NCBI RefSeq assembly: GCF_009371985.2
Contig: NZ_VIKU02000002.1
Coordinates: forward strand, 310,001 to 374,000
Direction of reading: 5' to 3'
Length of the DNA stretch: 64,000 nucleotides
Source of the DNA: Pelagihabitans pacificus
GTDB taxonomy: Bacteria > Bacteroidota > Bacteroidia > Flavobacteriales > Flavobacteriaceae
The position numbers and the translations under genes are program-made. Below, in pieces: positions 45,605 to 54,685 of the stretch (position 1 is the first letter of the stretch; every line of letters starts with the position of its first letter). Under the pieces are notes generated by a model. That model had not been told where the DNA came from and ran no database searches. It saw only the letters and a program-made list of their open reading frames with translations.

Positions 45605-47623
45605 ATGAAAAATACCTTTACCCTTTTCACCCTGCTGTTTACGCTAACCATACAAAGCCAGGTAAAATCGAATTTGGAACTACTTGACATATTCGACATG
45701 GAGTATATCACCGATCCACAAATCTCCCCCGATGGAAGCAAGATTATCTACGTTCGCAACTTTAAGGATGTGATGACCGACAAAAACCTATCGAATTTAT
45801 GGGTTATCAATTACGACGGCTCAAACAATAGGCCGATAACCTCCGGCAATCAGAACGATTTTTATCCCAGATGGTCACACGATGGAACAAAAATCATTTT
45901 TAAGTCGAATAAGGCAGACGACAAAGTGAAATTGTACCTTATGTGGATGGATACCAAAGAAATAGTCCCCTTGACCAACACCCCTCAGGCCCCGGGACAA
46001 ATAAGTTGGTCCCATGACGACCGTTACCTAGCCTTTAATATGTTTGTTCCGATGAAAAACGAGTCTATCATCAAAATGCCCGAAAAACCGGAAGGAGCCA
46101 AATGGAATGCGCCCCCCACTTATATCGATAAATTAAATTATCGCGGTGACGGGCAAGGTTATCTCAAAGGCGGCAACTTGCAACTGTTTATACTCTCAAT
46201 AGATGGCGGCACCCCGAAACAGCTTACGGCTACCCCTTTTGACCATGGTGCGCCTATCTGGTCAAAAGACAATCGTACACTCTATTTTTCAGCGAATTTT
46301 AATCCCGATGAGGACTTTGAGCCCAACAACAGCGAACTGTACGAACTTGACCTGTCGGATAACAGTATAAACGCCCTTACCGATCGATACGGGCCTGACG
46401 ACTCCCCTATCCTGTCCCCGGATGGCACTAAAATCGCCTATACCGGTCTTGACGATCAACTACTGGGATACCAATTAAACGAAGTGTATACGATGGACCT
46501 TACCGAGCGGAAACCCAAACTGCTCTCGGGGGATTTCGACCGAAATATTCAAAATATTCAATGGGCCGGAGATGGAAAAGGACTTTATTTTCAGTACAAT
46601 GATCAGGGTGATACGAAAATCGGTCATTTGTCGCTTACAGGAAAAGTAACAAGTATTGCGGCTGGCTTGGGAGGCACCTCCTTGGGAAGACCTTACAATT
46701 CTGGCAGTTATTCCGTTTCCAAAAATAGCCGGTTAACGTATACGCTGGGGGGAACCGAACATCCATCCGATTTGGCGGTACAGGACAGGAAAGGCATGAA
46801 AAGACTCACGTTTGTCAACGACGACCTGTTTTCATTTCGAAAACTGGGAAAAGTAGAAGAACTTTGGTGGGAATCTACCTTTGACCAACGCAAAATACAA
46901 GGTTGGGTGGTGACCCCTCCCGATTTTGACCCTACAAAAAAGTACCCATTGATACTAGAAATCCATGGAGGACCTTTTTTGAGCTACGGTTCCGTTTTCT
47001 CGGCCGAGATACAGGCCATGGCCGCTGCAGGTTATGTAGTGTTATACGCAAATCCGCGTGGGAGTGCCAGCTATGGTCAAGAATTCGGGAACCTCATCCA
47101 CCACGACTATCCGAACCATGACTATGAAGACTTAATATCGGGAGTCGATGCGGTCATCCAAAAAGGGTATGTTGATGATAAAAATCTTTTTGTTACCGGA
47201 GGTAGCGGTGGTGGGGTACTCACCGCATGGATCGTTGGTAAAACAGACCGCTTTAAGGCCGCGGTGGTCGCCAAACCCGTTATCAACTGGACAAGCTTTG
47301 TATTGTATGCCGATAGTCCGGCTTTTTTCTCTAAGTACTGGTTCGGGAAAAAGCCTTGGGAAGATCCGGAAAACTATTTTAAACGTTCTCCGCTCTCCTA
47401 TGTCGGCAATGTCTCTACACCGACCATGTTGCTAACAGGTGAGGAAGACTATCGAACCCCCATAGCGGAATCCGAACAGTTTTATGCAGCCCTAAAATTG
47501 GAAGGGGTAGAAACGGCTATGGTACGAATCCCCGGAGCCTCTCACGGTATCGCCAACAGGCCCAGTAATCTGGTCGCTAAATTGGCCGGCATATTGGCTT
47601 GGTTCGAGAAATACAAAGAATAA
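45605..47623 (+). CDS. Secreted S9 family peptidase
   Basis: 672 residues, signal peptide ending TIQSQ (about 19). TolB-like propeller in the first 400 residues (ISPDGSKIIYV, WSHDGTKI, LSPDGTKIAY). Hydrolase domain: HGGPF (about 456), GGSGGGVLTAW (about 535; nucleophile Ser), GEEDYRTP (about 615), GASHGI (about 646). Likely cleaves oligopeptides outside the inner membrane. The short-chain fatty-acid transporter begins 4 nt after its stop, so both are in one transcript. Confidence 0.9.
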   Translation: MKNTFTLFTLLFTLTIQSQVKSNLELLDIFDMEYITDPQISPDGSKIIYVRNFKDVMTDKNLSNLWVINYDGSNNRPITSGNQNDFYPRWSHDGTKIIFKSNKADDKVKLYLMWMDTKEIVPLTNTPQAPGQISWSHDDRYLAFNMFVPMKNESIIKMPEKPEGAKWNAPPTYIDKLNYRGDGQGYLKGGNLQLFILSIDGGTPKQLTATPFDHGAPIWSKDNRTLYFSANFNPDEDFEPNNSELYELDLSDNSINALTDRYGPDDSPILSPDGTKIAYTGLDDQLLGYQLNEVYTMDLTERKPKLLSGDFDRNIQNIQWAGDGKGLYFQYNDQGDTKIGHLSLTGKVTSIAAGLGGTSLGRPYNSGSYSVSKNSRLTYTLGGTEHPSDLAVQDRKGMKRLTFVNDDLFSFRKLGKVEELWWESTFDQRKIQGWVVTPPDFDPTKKYPLILEIHGGPFLSYGSVFSAEIQAMAAAGYVVLYANPRGSASYGQEFGNLIHHDYPNHDYEDLISGVDAVIQKGYVDDKNLFVTGGSGGGVLTAWIVGKTDRFKAAVVAKPVINWTSFVLYADSPAFFSKYWFGKKPWEDPENYFKRSPLSYVGNVSTPTMLLTGEEDYRTPIAESEQFYAALKLEGVETAMVRIPGASHGIANRPSNLVAKLAGILAWFEKYKE

Positions 47624-47627
47624 ACGT

Positions 47628-49028
47628 ATGATTGGAAAACTGGGTGAACAGGTTACCCAACTGTTTCGCAAATACATGCCCGATGCTTTCGTATTTGCCA
47701 TTCTACTGACCCTGTTGGTGGCATTTGGCGCCTTGTTCTGGGTAGGCGTTTCGCCTCTTGAAATCATTGTTTCCTGGTACGACGGTTTTTTTGACCTTTT
47801 GGCTTTTGGCATGCAGATCGTATTAATTATTATCACCGGTTTCGCCATAGCCCTGTCCCCTGCAGTGAATAAAGGGATCGATTATTTGACCCGTTTTATC
47901 CGTACTCCCCGTCAGGTTTATTTTTTTGTGGTCATGATAGGGATGTTGCTTTCCTTGGTGAGTTTTGGATGGTTGGTGATTACCGCCGTATTGGCGAGGG
48001 AACTGGCGCTTCGGATAAAAGGCATCAACTATGCTTTTCTTATTGCCTGCGTTTATTTTTCCATGAATAGTTGGGTAATGGGGTTATCAAGTTCTATTCC
48101 GCTCTTACTAAATACCGACAAAAACTTTTTAATCGACGCTGGAATATTGGAAACCGTCATACCTACCTCGTATACCTTAGGAGCTTGGCTCAATATTACC
48201 ATGATACTACTCTTGGTGCTAGGAGCTCCCATCATCATGCTATTACTTTTACCAAAGCACCAAAAGCCAAAAGAGCTCTGTGAACTATTGGCTGAAAGTT
48301 CCGACGAGACCACCATGAGCATACAGGAGGAAGCCTCCCTTATTGAATTACCCAAAAAGGCAGTATCGGACAGATTGAACAACAGTGTGATATTACAAGC
48401 AATGATCGTGCTCATGGGCGTCACCTATATCGTATATCATTTCATGACCAAGGGGTTGGACCTCAACTTTAATATCATGATTTTCTTTTTTTTGATTCTG
48501 GGCCTCCTTTTGCATAAAACCCCCATTCGTTACGTGGTGGCCATGAAGAGGGCCAGCAGTAATATTTCGGGAGTTTTGTTTCAATACCCCTTTTATGCGG
48601 GGATAATGGGCATTATGCTCTATACAGGCCTCGGGGAGAGACTGGCGCAATTATTGGCGTCGGTGGCCACCATTGACTCCTATCCCTTTTACGCCTACCT
48701 GACCGGTGGAATGGTCAACTTTGCCATCCCTTCGGCGGGTGGGGAATTTGCAGTGGTCGGTCCCGGAATAATCGAGGCGGTAAAGGAAATTGGGGCCGGT
48801 CTCCCGGAAAAACAGGTGACGGCGATGATTTCCCGGGCGTCGCTATCGATTGCTTATGGTGAAAGCCTTAGCAATATGTTGCAACCCTTTTATTTACTGT
48901 TGGTCATTCCGATTATGGCCAAGGGGGTCAATATTCATCCTAGGGACGTGATGGGCTATTTACTGATTCCGTTCTTGTTGTTTTTTGTCATCCAATCATT
49001 ATTGGTGGTTTTCATGCCCCTCGCCTAA
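47628..49028 (+). CDS. Short-chain fatty acid transporter (AtoE family)
   Basis: 466 residues with 10-12 hydrophobic segments. The opening FRKYMPDAFVFAILLTLLVAF and the Gly/Pro-rich GGMVNFAIPSAGGEFAVVGPG match TIGR00366/AtoE. Family knowledge: uptake of short-chain fatty acids such as acetoacetate or butyrate across the inner membrane. Coupled to the S9 peptidase gene by a 4-nt gap, although no functional link between peptides and short acids is evident. Its stop overlaps the stop of the convergent VOC gene by 4 nt. Confidence 0.85.
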   Translation: MIGKLGEQVTQLFRKYMPDAFVFAILLTLLVAFGALFWVGVSPLEIIVSWYDGFFDLLAFGMQIVLIIITGFAIALSPAVNKGIDYLTRFIRTPRQVYFFVVMIGMLLSLVSFGWLVITAVLARELALRIKGINYAFLIACVYFSMNSWVMGLSSSIPLLLNTDKNFLIDAGILETVIPTSYTLGAWLNITMILLLVLGAPIIMLLLLPKHQKPKELCELLAESSDETTMSIQEEASLIELPKKAVSDRLNNSVILQAMIVLMGVTYIVYHFMTKGLDLNFNIMIFFFLILGLLLHKTPIRYVVAMKRASSNISGVLFQYPFYAGIMGIMLYTGLGERLAQLLASVATIDSYPFYAYLTGGMVNFAIPSAGGEFAVVGPGIIEAVKEIGAGLPEKQVTAMISRASLSIAYGESLSNMLQPFYLLLVIPIMAKGVNIHPRDVMGYLLIPFLLFFVIQSLLVVFMPLA

Positions 49029-49405
49029 ACATCGCGATAAAAGGTCAGTCCGTTTTTATAGGGGTCATAGAATGCAAATTCCTTGGTGCCCCAGGCGGTC
49101 TCCCTTAGCAAAGTGTGTGCATGAAAAACACCCTTTTGACCGAATTCCTCATAGAGCGATTCAATGTTTTCAGCGACAATACGAAGCATCGGGCGGTCGA
49201 TTTCCATCTCCCACTCGGAGGCATCGTGCCATTGCAAATGAATTTCAATGGCATCGCGAATAATCCCTGCATACTTGGGATTTTTGGAATCATCCGCAAA
49301 AGCAATCTTAAAGCCCAATCTGTTTACATAGAAATCCAAGGCTTCGACTACATCCTTCACCGGAAGTACGGGATGAATCTGATGTAAATATCCTTTTGGT
49401 TGCAT
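49025..49405 (-). CDS. VOC (glyoxalase-fold) family protein
   Basis: 126 residues. LHQIHPVLPVKDVVEALDFYVNRLGF at the N-terminus, the central HLQWHDASEWE strand and the final TKEFAFYDPYKNGLTFYRDV show the VOC pattern with an aromatic final strand, as in bleomycin-resistance-like dimers. No signal peptide. A promoter-like sequence lies 4 nt upstream of the ATG, suggesting a nearly leaderless mRNA if real. Substrate unknown. Confidence 0.8.
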   Translation of the reverse strand: MQPKGYLHQIHPVLPVKDVVEALDFYVNRLGFKIAFADDSKNPKYAGIIRDAIEIHLQWHDASEWEMEIDRPMLRIVAENIESLYEEFGQKGVFHAHTLLRETAWGTKEFAFYDPYKNGLTFYRDV

Positions 49406-49409
49406 TGAC

Positions 49410-49440
49410 TAAATGTAACAGTAAATTATTACATTGACAA
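49410..49440 (-). promoter_or_regulatory. Possible promoter of the VOC gene
   Basis: On the minus strand TTG (49440-49438), 20-nt spacer, TACATTTA (49417-49410), one mismatch from the -7 consensus. Transcription would start at or within a few bases of the ATG. Confidence 0.3.
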
Positions 49441-49459
49441 TCCTTTCAATACACCCGTA

Positions 49460-50290
49460 ATGGCCATCAAATTTCTTCCTTTGCTCTTTTTTCTAAGCGC
49501 GCTGTCGGTAGATGCGCAGGAAATTAAGGTAATGACCTATAATATAAAATACGACGATATCAATGATACCGTCAATAACTGGAATGATCGTAAAGATGCC
49601 ATGGTTCGACTTTTGCAAAAAGAGCAGCCGTCCTTCATCGGTCTTCAGGAAGCACTCCTACGTCAATTGACCTACCTGGACGAAGCATTACCAGACTATC
49701 GGTATATAGGCGTCGGAAGGGACGATGGAAAACAAAAAGGGGAATTCTCCCCTATCTTATACGATGACAGCCGATACCACATGCTTCGATCGAATACCTT
49801 TTGGCTATCCAGGACCCCAGAAAAAGTATCCGTCGGATGGGATGCCGCCTTGGAACGCATCTGTACATACGGACTATTCGAAAACAAGCAAACCATGGAA
49901 AAACTTTGGGTTTTCAATACACACTTCGATCATGTGGGCACGAAGGCACGGAAAAAATCCGTGCGTCTTATTGTCAAAAAGATAAAAGAAGTAAACAGCC
50001 AAAATCTTCCAGTGGTGTTCATGGGCGATTTGAACCTTACCCCCGACCAAAAACCGATTGAATACCTGCAGACCAAAATGGATGATGGATTGCTTATTTC
50101 CGAAAATCCGATGAAAGGTCCATCGGGTACCTTCAACGGGTTTGACAGTCCCGCCCCTATAAATCGGCGTATCGATTACATTTTTGTAAAAGACCTTGCC
50201 GTAAGTACCTACCTGCACTTGGATGAACGATTGGAAAATAGAAAGCACATCTCGGACCATCTCCCGGTAATTGCCCTGCTGGAAAAATAA
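49460..50290 (+). CDS. Secreted endonuclease/exonuclease/phosphatase family protein
   Basis: 276 residues, signal peptide ending SVDAQ (about 20). Metal-dependent hydrolase motifs of the EEP fold are complete: TYNIKYDD (Asn), GLQEAL (Glu), FNTHFDH (His), FMGDLNLTP (Asp/Asn), RRIDYIFV (Asp) and SDHLPV (Asp-His). This group includes exported phosphodiesterases acting on nucleic acids or phosphate esters. Ends at a bidirectional terminator shared with the convergent hydrolase gene. Confidence 0.9.
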   Translation: MAIKFLPLLFFLSALSVDAQEIKVMTYNIKYDDINDTVNNWNDRKDAMVRLLQKEQPSFIGLQEALLRQLTYLDEALPDYRYIGVGRDDGKQKGEFSPILYDDSRYHMLRSNTFWLSRTPEKVSVGWDAALERICTYGLFENKQTMEKLWVFNTHFDHVGTKARKKSVRLIVKKIKEVNSQNLPVVFMGDLNLTPDQKPIEYLQTKMDDGLLISENPMKGPSGTFNGFDSPAPINRRIDYIFVKDLAVSTYLHLDERLENRKHISDHLPVIALLEK

Positions 50291-50291
50291 A

Positions 50292-50320
50292 AAGGCCGAA
50301 CAGTATGACAGTCCGGCCTT
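50292..50320. terminator. Bidirectional terminator between the EEP and hydrolase genes
   Basis: Stem AAGGCCG/CGGCCTT (50292-50298 with 50314-50320). On the minus strand it is followed by TTTTTATTTTT, so it is strong for the leftward hydrolase gene and weaker for the rightward gene. Confidence 0.75.
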
Positions 50321-50339
50321 CGTAATTTTATCACCTTCT

Positions 50340-51170
50340 TTAGTCTGTTAAGAATGAAATTAAGAGGTCGTTCAGCTCGTCGGCATGGGTAATATTCAAT
50401 CCATGTGGAGCTCCCTGCACTATTTCATACCGATTATTGGGAATACCCGCTGCGGCTTGGTCTGCCGACGTCTTAATCGGCACCGTTTCGTCGGAATCGC
50501 CATGGACGATCAACGTAGGCACGGTCACATTTTTAAGTTCTGTTCTAAAGTCGGTATGCATCCAGGCCAATGCAGCCTGTATTGTTGCCCTGGGAGATGC
50601 GTGGGATGCAATGATGAAATCGTATTCCAATTGCGCTTCACTTACGCGATCTTTGTTGTCGTCGTAGTTATAAAATCCTTTGTGAAAGTTTTTTAAAAAC
50701 CCCACCCGGTCGTTTTGAAGGGCTTCCTTCATTTCCTCTAAGGCATCCACGGGAACTCCATCCGGATTATCCTCTTTTTGCTTGACCAAAGGAATGATAC
50801 TACTGATCAGGACTGCTTTGGCGATTTTATCCGATCCGTAATCCGTGAAATAACGGACTACCTCACCACCTCCCATGGAAAACCCGACGATTATCGCATC
50901 TGCTAATTGAAGTCCCTCAATGATAGTGTTCAAGTCGCTTGCCAAAGCCGAGTAGTCATACGATTCCCAAGGTGCCGAGGAAATACCAAATCCCCTTCTG
51001 TCGTACGAAATACATCGAAACCCCGATTCTACAATTTTCCACACTTGTTGCTCCCAAGATTTTCTACTCAGGGGCCACCCGTGAATTAATAGTACAGGCT
51101 GACCACTCCCATAATCCTCATAAAAAATATCTACTTGTTCTTTTCCTGTTTTGTTTGTTATAAAAGGCAT
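50340..51170 (-). CDS. Alpha/beta hydrolase (chloroperoxidase/haloperoxidase-like)
   Basis: 276 residues, no signal peptide. HGWPLSRKSWEQQ (oxyanion), GFSMGGGEVVRYF (nucleophile Ser at about 98), VHGDSDETVP (Asp at about 229) and GAPHGL (His at about 258). The family includes cofactor-free perhydrolases and esterases. Cytoplasmic. Single gene with a shared terminator. Confidence 0.88.
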   Translation of the reverse strand: MPFITNKTGKEQVDIFYEDYGSGQPVLLIHGWPLSRKSWEQQVWKIVESGFRCISYDRRGFGISSAPWESYDYSALASDLNTIIEGLQLADAIIVGFSMGGGEVVRYFTDYGSDKIAKAVLISSIIPLVKQKEDNPDGVPVDALEEMKEALQNDRVGFLKNFHKGFYNYDDNKDRVSEAQLEYDFIIASHASPRATIQAALAWMHTDFRTELKNVTVPTLIVHGDSDETVPIKTSADQAAAGIPNNRYEIVQGAPHGLNITHADELNDLLISFLTD

Positions 51171-51407
51171 CTATCGTGTTTTTAGTTATTGTCTAAAATT
51201 ATTTGAAAACATGAAATTTTCTTGACTCATTTGACATTAAGATTCGCTGTTTTACCTAGTAGTTTAACACCTTTCCCTTATTAAAGGATTCGACAGGATA
51301 CTATCTTATATATGACCAAGGCAATGCTGTTTCGGCCTAGGCAGCGTATCACCATTTCGAGGTCGGTTCCTTTATATTTCTTATATTTAAGATAAACAAC
51401 CTTCATC

Positions 51408-51800
51408 ATGTTACATAACAAATTTTGGCAGGCCTTCTTCGCATTGTCACCGATACTTATATTTATCATTGCCATTATTGGATATATGGTCTTTGTGTTT
51501 TCGCTTGTGGGGAATATTGAACAGCTAGAGAATTCCGGGAATGTCCCCGCATCCTATATACTTGGTAGCATAGGCACCTTTTTTGTGGTCATTCTACTTG
51601 CTATTTTCATCGCCTTAAGCAGTTTGATTTTTTACATTATGCATGCAGTACAAAATCCAAATCTCAAAGAAAATAATCTTTTATTGGTATGGATTCTGCT
51701 ATTCATCTTTGTAGGCGGTATCGGAAAACTGATGTATTGGATCATTGAAATCGTAGGGAAGCGAAATCAAGGTATTTCAACTGATCAAATCCGAACATGA
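51408..51800 (+). CDS. Small three-helix membrane protein
   Basis: 130 residues. Three membrane segments at about 6-33, 50-82 and 92-117 with a short polar C-terminus. No conserved motif known to me. Its final 4 nt (ATGA overlap) include the start of the sugar-isomerase-like gene, implying coupled expression. Confidence 0.7.
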   Translation: MLHNKFWQAFFALSPILIFIIAIIGYMVFVFSLVGNIEQLENSGNVPASYILGSIGTFFVVILLAIFIALSSLIFYIMHAVQNPNLKENNLLLVWILLFIFVGGIGKLMYWIIEIVGKRNQGISTDQIRT

Positions 51801-52753
51801 AAACGAGAAGGGATTTTATCAGGAAAACGAGTTTGGGAGGTATCGCCTTGGGAATACCTTTACCTGCCTTCACAACAGCAAAACCGTCAACCGATAAGCA
51901 CCGATCCATGTCAGCACCAAAAATATCCTTGGCCCAATGGTCATTACACAGGGCAATAGAAAACGGCACTATGAAAGCAGTGGATTTTCCCAGTATAGCT
52001 AGCAACCAATACGCGATTCGAGCAGTTGAATATGTAAACCAATTCTATCTGAAGCATGCGGCGGATCAAAAGTTCTGGCTACAGATGGGACAACGGGCCA
52101 AAGACGCTGGCGTACAGAGCCTGTTAATTATGGTCGACGATGAGGGTAATTTGGGGAGTTCAAAAGCAGTGGAACGCAAAAAAGCGGTAGAAAACCATTA
52201 CAAGTGGATCGATGCGGCCAAACTCTTGGGATGCCATTCCATAAGGGTAAACGCTTTCGGGGAAGGAACCAGACAGGAACTGTATGATGCACTGATAGAC
52301 GGACTCGGAAATTTGGCCGCTTATGGAGCAAAAGAGAATATCAACGTATTAATCGAAAATCACGGACTGCATACCTCTGATGGAAAGTTCATGGTAGGGA
52401 TCTTAAAGCAGGTAAACAGTCCCTTTTTGGGCACCCTTCCCGATTTTGGCAACTGGTGTCTGACAGCTGAATGGGGTAGCACCCAGGGCGACAAATGCGA
52501 TACCGTGTACGACCCGTATGAAGGATTATCCGATTTTCTACCCTATGCCAAAGGAGTCAGCGCCAAAACATATGATTTTGATGAAGCGGGGAATGAAGCC
52601 AAAATGAACTACCATAGATTGCTCAAAATGGTGAAGAATTCTAATTTCGATGGGTATATTGGTATCGAGTACGAAGGCGAAAAGATGTCCGAACCAGAGG
52701 GTATCAAGGCGACCAAAGCATTGATTGAAAACGTTTGGAAGGAGTTGGAGTAG
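51797..52753 (+). CDS. TAT-exported sugar phosphate isomerase/epimerase-like protein
   Basis: 318 residues. The N-terminus MKTRRDFIRKTSLGG is a twin-Arg signal with an RRDFIR motif. The TIM-barrel features of the xylose-isomerase-like family are visible: LAQWSLHRAI (start), LLIMVDDEGN, CHSIRVN, VLIENHGLHTSD (Glu and His), TLPDFGNWC (Asp) and IGIEYEGE (final Glu), consistent with a metal site. Periplasmic location, so a phosphate-free sugar substrate is likely (inference). Overlaps the upstream membrane protein by 4 nt and ends 3 nt from the convergent cyclase gene. Confidence 0.85.
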   Translation: MKTRRDFIRKTSLGGIALGIPLPAFTTAKPSTDKHRSMSAPKISLAQWSLHRAIENGTMKAVDFPSIASNQYAIRAVEYVNQFYLKHAADQKFWLQMGQRAKDAGVQSLLIMVDDEGNLGSSKAVERKKAVENHYKWIDAAKLLGCHSIRVNAFGEGTRQELYDALIDGLGNLAAYGAKENINVLIENHGLHTSDGKFMVGILKQVNSPFLGTLPDFGNWCLTAEWGSTQGDKCDTVYDPYEGLSDFLPYAKGVSAKTYDFDEAGNEAKMNYHRLLKMVKNSNFDGYIGIEYEGEKMSEPEGIKATKALIENVWKELE

Positions 52754-52756
52754 GTT

Positions 52757-53848
52757 TTAGACCAGTTCCATTTTAAACAACTCGATAGGTTCCTGCTTGC
52801 CCCGAAGTGTCAATTTTCCTATCTGTACAAATGTAGTGCCCATGTCTTTGCTTAATTCTTTCAACAAGTTTCCGGAAATCAACACATCGGCATTATAGCC
52901 GTTACACTGATCTTGGATACGAGCGCTAGTATTCAATACATCCCCTGTATAGATGATGTCTTTTTTTATGATTCCAATTTCACCTGTGGTTACTTCCCCG
53001 ATATGATAACCGGCCTTGAACTCGGGAACCAACCCGAAGCGCTCAAGGTATGTAGCGCTCTTTCTGTGGAAAACCTTTTTGATTTTCTTAAAACATCGAA
53101 TACAATTATCATGGCGAACTCCCTTTTTTTGTTGCCAAGACACCACGATCTCGTCACCAACATATTGATATATTTCCCCGGAAGTATCGAGAATGGCTTC
53201 GGTCATATCGGCGTAATAAGTCTTCAATAACCTAAAATACCTCTTGTGGCCCAGTCGTTCCGCAATGCTGGTGGAGGCACGCATGTCGAGGAACATAAAA
53301 ATACGTATTTCGGACTTGGGCACATGATACCTGCCAAAAAGAAAATTGTAGAGCACCCCGTTCCCGAGATACTGACTTATCTCCGAGAAAAACAAAGTAA
53401 GAACCAAGGTGACCCCGATATATATAATAATGCTCCAAAATGCAAAATTACTCACGAATCGTTGCAGATCATTAAGGGCTTTTTCAGATGTAGACTCGTC
53501 GGCAATCAGACTGTTCACCAATGCTACCCCGATTAGAAATAGTATGATAAAGATTAGATAAAATGAGGTTTTCAGCACTATTTTAACCCACAACGCCTGT
53601 TTTTCGAAGCGTCTTCTCAGCCATACTACCTCTATCCAGCCCTGTAATAGTCCCATAAGCAGACTGCTTGGTAGGATGACTTTCAGGTTATTGTAAAAAT
53701 CATACCGGTTTCCCGTAGCAGGATATAGAGGTTCCCGACCTAGGATTCCGTATTCGACTAAGAGAAATACCAATCCAAAAAGGAGCCAAAAAACTCCAAA
53801 TGGAACAATCTGTTTAAAATAACGTCGATATCGCGGTCGCAATCCCAT
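52757..53848 (-). CDS. Adenylate/guanylate cyclase domain membrane protein
   Basis: 363 residues. Four or five membrane helices in the first 170 residues. Class III cyclase domain at about 178-350: FMFLDMRAST (first metal Asp), YVGDEIVVSW (second metal Asp), a C-terminal half with TGDVLNTSARIQDQC. The Lys/Asp or Glu/Cys substrate-specifying residues cannot be assigned safely. Role: makes cAMP (or cGMP) at the inner membrane; the signal is unknown. Confidence 0.88.
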   Translation of the reverse strand: MGLRPRYRRYFKQIVPFGVFWLLFGLVFLLVEYGILGREPLYPATGNRYDFYNNLKVILPSSLLMGLLQGWIEVVWLRRRFEKQALWVKIVLKTSFYLIFIILFLIGVALVNSLIADESTSEKALNDLQRFVSNFAFWSIIIYIGVTLVLTLFFSEISQYLGNGVLYNFLFGRYHVPKSEIRIFMFLDMRASTSIAERLGHKRYFRLLKTYYADMTEAILDTSGEIYQYVGDEIVVSWQQKKGVRHDNCIRCFKKIKKVFHRKSATYLERFGLVPEFKAGYHIGEVTTGEIGIIKKDIIYTGDVLNTSARIQDQCNGYNADVLISGNLLKELSKDMGTTFVQIGKLTLRGKQEPIELFKMELV

Positions 53849-54283
53849 TCCCTAAAAATAAACTTTCTGATATGAACAAAGGATATTTATTTGGGAAGGG
53901 TTCCTTTCAAACGCAGCGAGAACCCGCTGCCCTATCAAATTGCGATGATAGCAATTTAAATAACAGGGTTACCACTGCCTAAACCTGATTTCCCACGCCT
54001 TTCATGTATGGCCCATACATCCAGATTGTTTTCGCCTAAGCATACTCTTTCGTGTAATTGCCCATTCGATACCTAAAATTTTAAAAAAAATGGTTATTGC
54101 GTAATAGTATGATTATCAGTATTTTAATTAATTTTTACAATTTTGTATTTCTTAAATTATGTTAAATAATCTATAAAATAGTACCTTTTTATACATAGTA
54201 CTGTAACAAAACTAATACTATGTCGTCTAGTAGGTGTAAGCAAATCAAAAACAACTATAAAATCATTATAAAAACTAGAAATC
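53849..54283 (+). other. Gene-poor spacer with two adjacent hairpins
   Basis: About 435 nt upstream of the microprotein array. Two perfect short hairpins stand side by side: GCAGCG/CGCTGC (53913-53930, 6-nt loop) and AAATTGC/GCAATTT (53937-53957, 7-nt loop). Further on, an 8-bp inverted repeat ACATAGTA/TACTATGT (54193-54200 with 54216-54223) lies 60 nt before the first microprotein. No protein gene is supported; no exact TAnnTTTG promoter was found, only CAATTTTG (54138-54145) and TACCTTTT (54182-54189). Confidence 0.5.
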
Positions 54284-54397
54284 ATGAAAGCATCATTCAA
54301 CAGAACGGTAACAGAATCGAAATCAGGACAGTACTTTTCATCCTTGAGCCATAGCAAAAGGGCTCAGTGGGCTCAATACAGAAATTTTAATCGATAA
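54284..54397 (+). CDS. 37-aa basic microprotein, tandem copy 1
   Basis: A 37-codon frame, ATG to TAA. The peptide is basic (seven Lys/Arg and one Glu) and aromatic-rich, with Phe5, Tyr17, Phe18, Trp29, Tyr32 and Phe35; core motif HSKRAQWAQYRNFNR at the end. It differs from copies 2 and 3 at residue 14 only (Ser instead of Thr). Of 12 base differences to copy 2, 11 are synonymous, which indicates selection on the peptide. No signal peptide, no membrane helix. Function unknown to me; an RNA- or ribosome-binding role is compatible with the charge but not shown. Confidence 0.75.
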   Translation: MKASFNRTVTESKSGQYFSSLSHSKRAQWAQYRNFNR

Positions 54398-54436
54398 ATA
54401 ATTGATTAGGTTGGACATCATGCCAACTGGGTTTAC

Positions 54437-54466
54437 GAAAATGACAATTGAGTAGCAATCATTTTC
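54437..54466 (+). promoter_or_regulatory. Hairpin between microprotein copies 1 and 2
   Basis: GAAAATGA (54437-54444) pairs with TCATTTTC (54459-54466), with an extra TTG/CAA inside. No T-run follows, so it may be a processing or stability element rather than a terminator. A smaller GTTGG/CCAAC hairpin lies just before it (54410-54426). Confidence 0.4.
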
Positions 54467-54532
54467 TTCCCATATTCAATTCTAAGATTTTTGTGTCATA
54501 AAAAAACAAACAACACTTTAAAACTAAAAATA

Positions 54533-54646
54533 ATGAAAGCATCATTCAACAGAACGGTAACGGAGTCAAAAACAGGACAGTACTTTTCATCTTTGAGCCA
54601 TAGCAAAAGGGCTCAGTGGGCGCAGTACAGGAACTTCAACCGCTAA
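54533..54646 (+). CDS. 37-aa basic microprotein, tandem copy 2
   Basis: Same peptide as copy 3, and as copy 1 except Thr14. Codons use different third bases from copy 1 at residues 10-12, 20, 30, 31 and 33-37 (for example Arg AGG versus AGA, Asn AAC versus AAT). A 135-nt spacer with a hairpin separates it from copy 1. Confidence 0.78.
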   Translation: MKASFNRTVTESKTGQYFSSLSHSKRAQWAQYRNFNR

Positions 54647-54685
54647 TTAAAAAAAACTATCAACAACATTCTAAAAACGACCATC

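Noticed and set aside
51281-51475. 64-aa minus-strand frame upstream of the three-helix membrane protein
   Set aside because: Overlaps the start of the plus-strand membrane protein and has no support of its own.
54157-54357. 66-aa minus-strand reading frame over the first microprotein
   Set aside because: It lies antisense to microprotein copy 1 and is not present over the other two copies, while the plus-strand frame is kept in all three with mostly synonymous changes.
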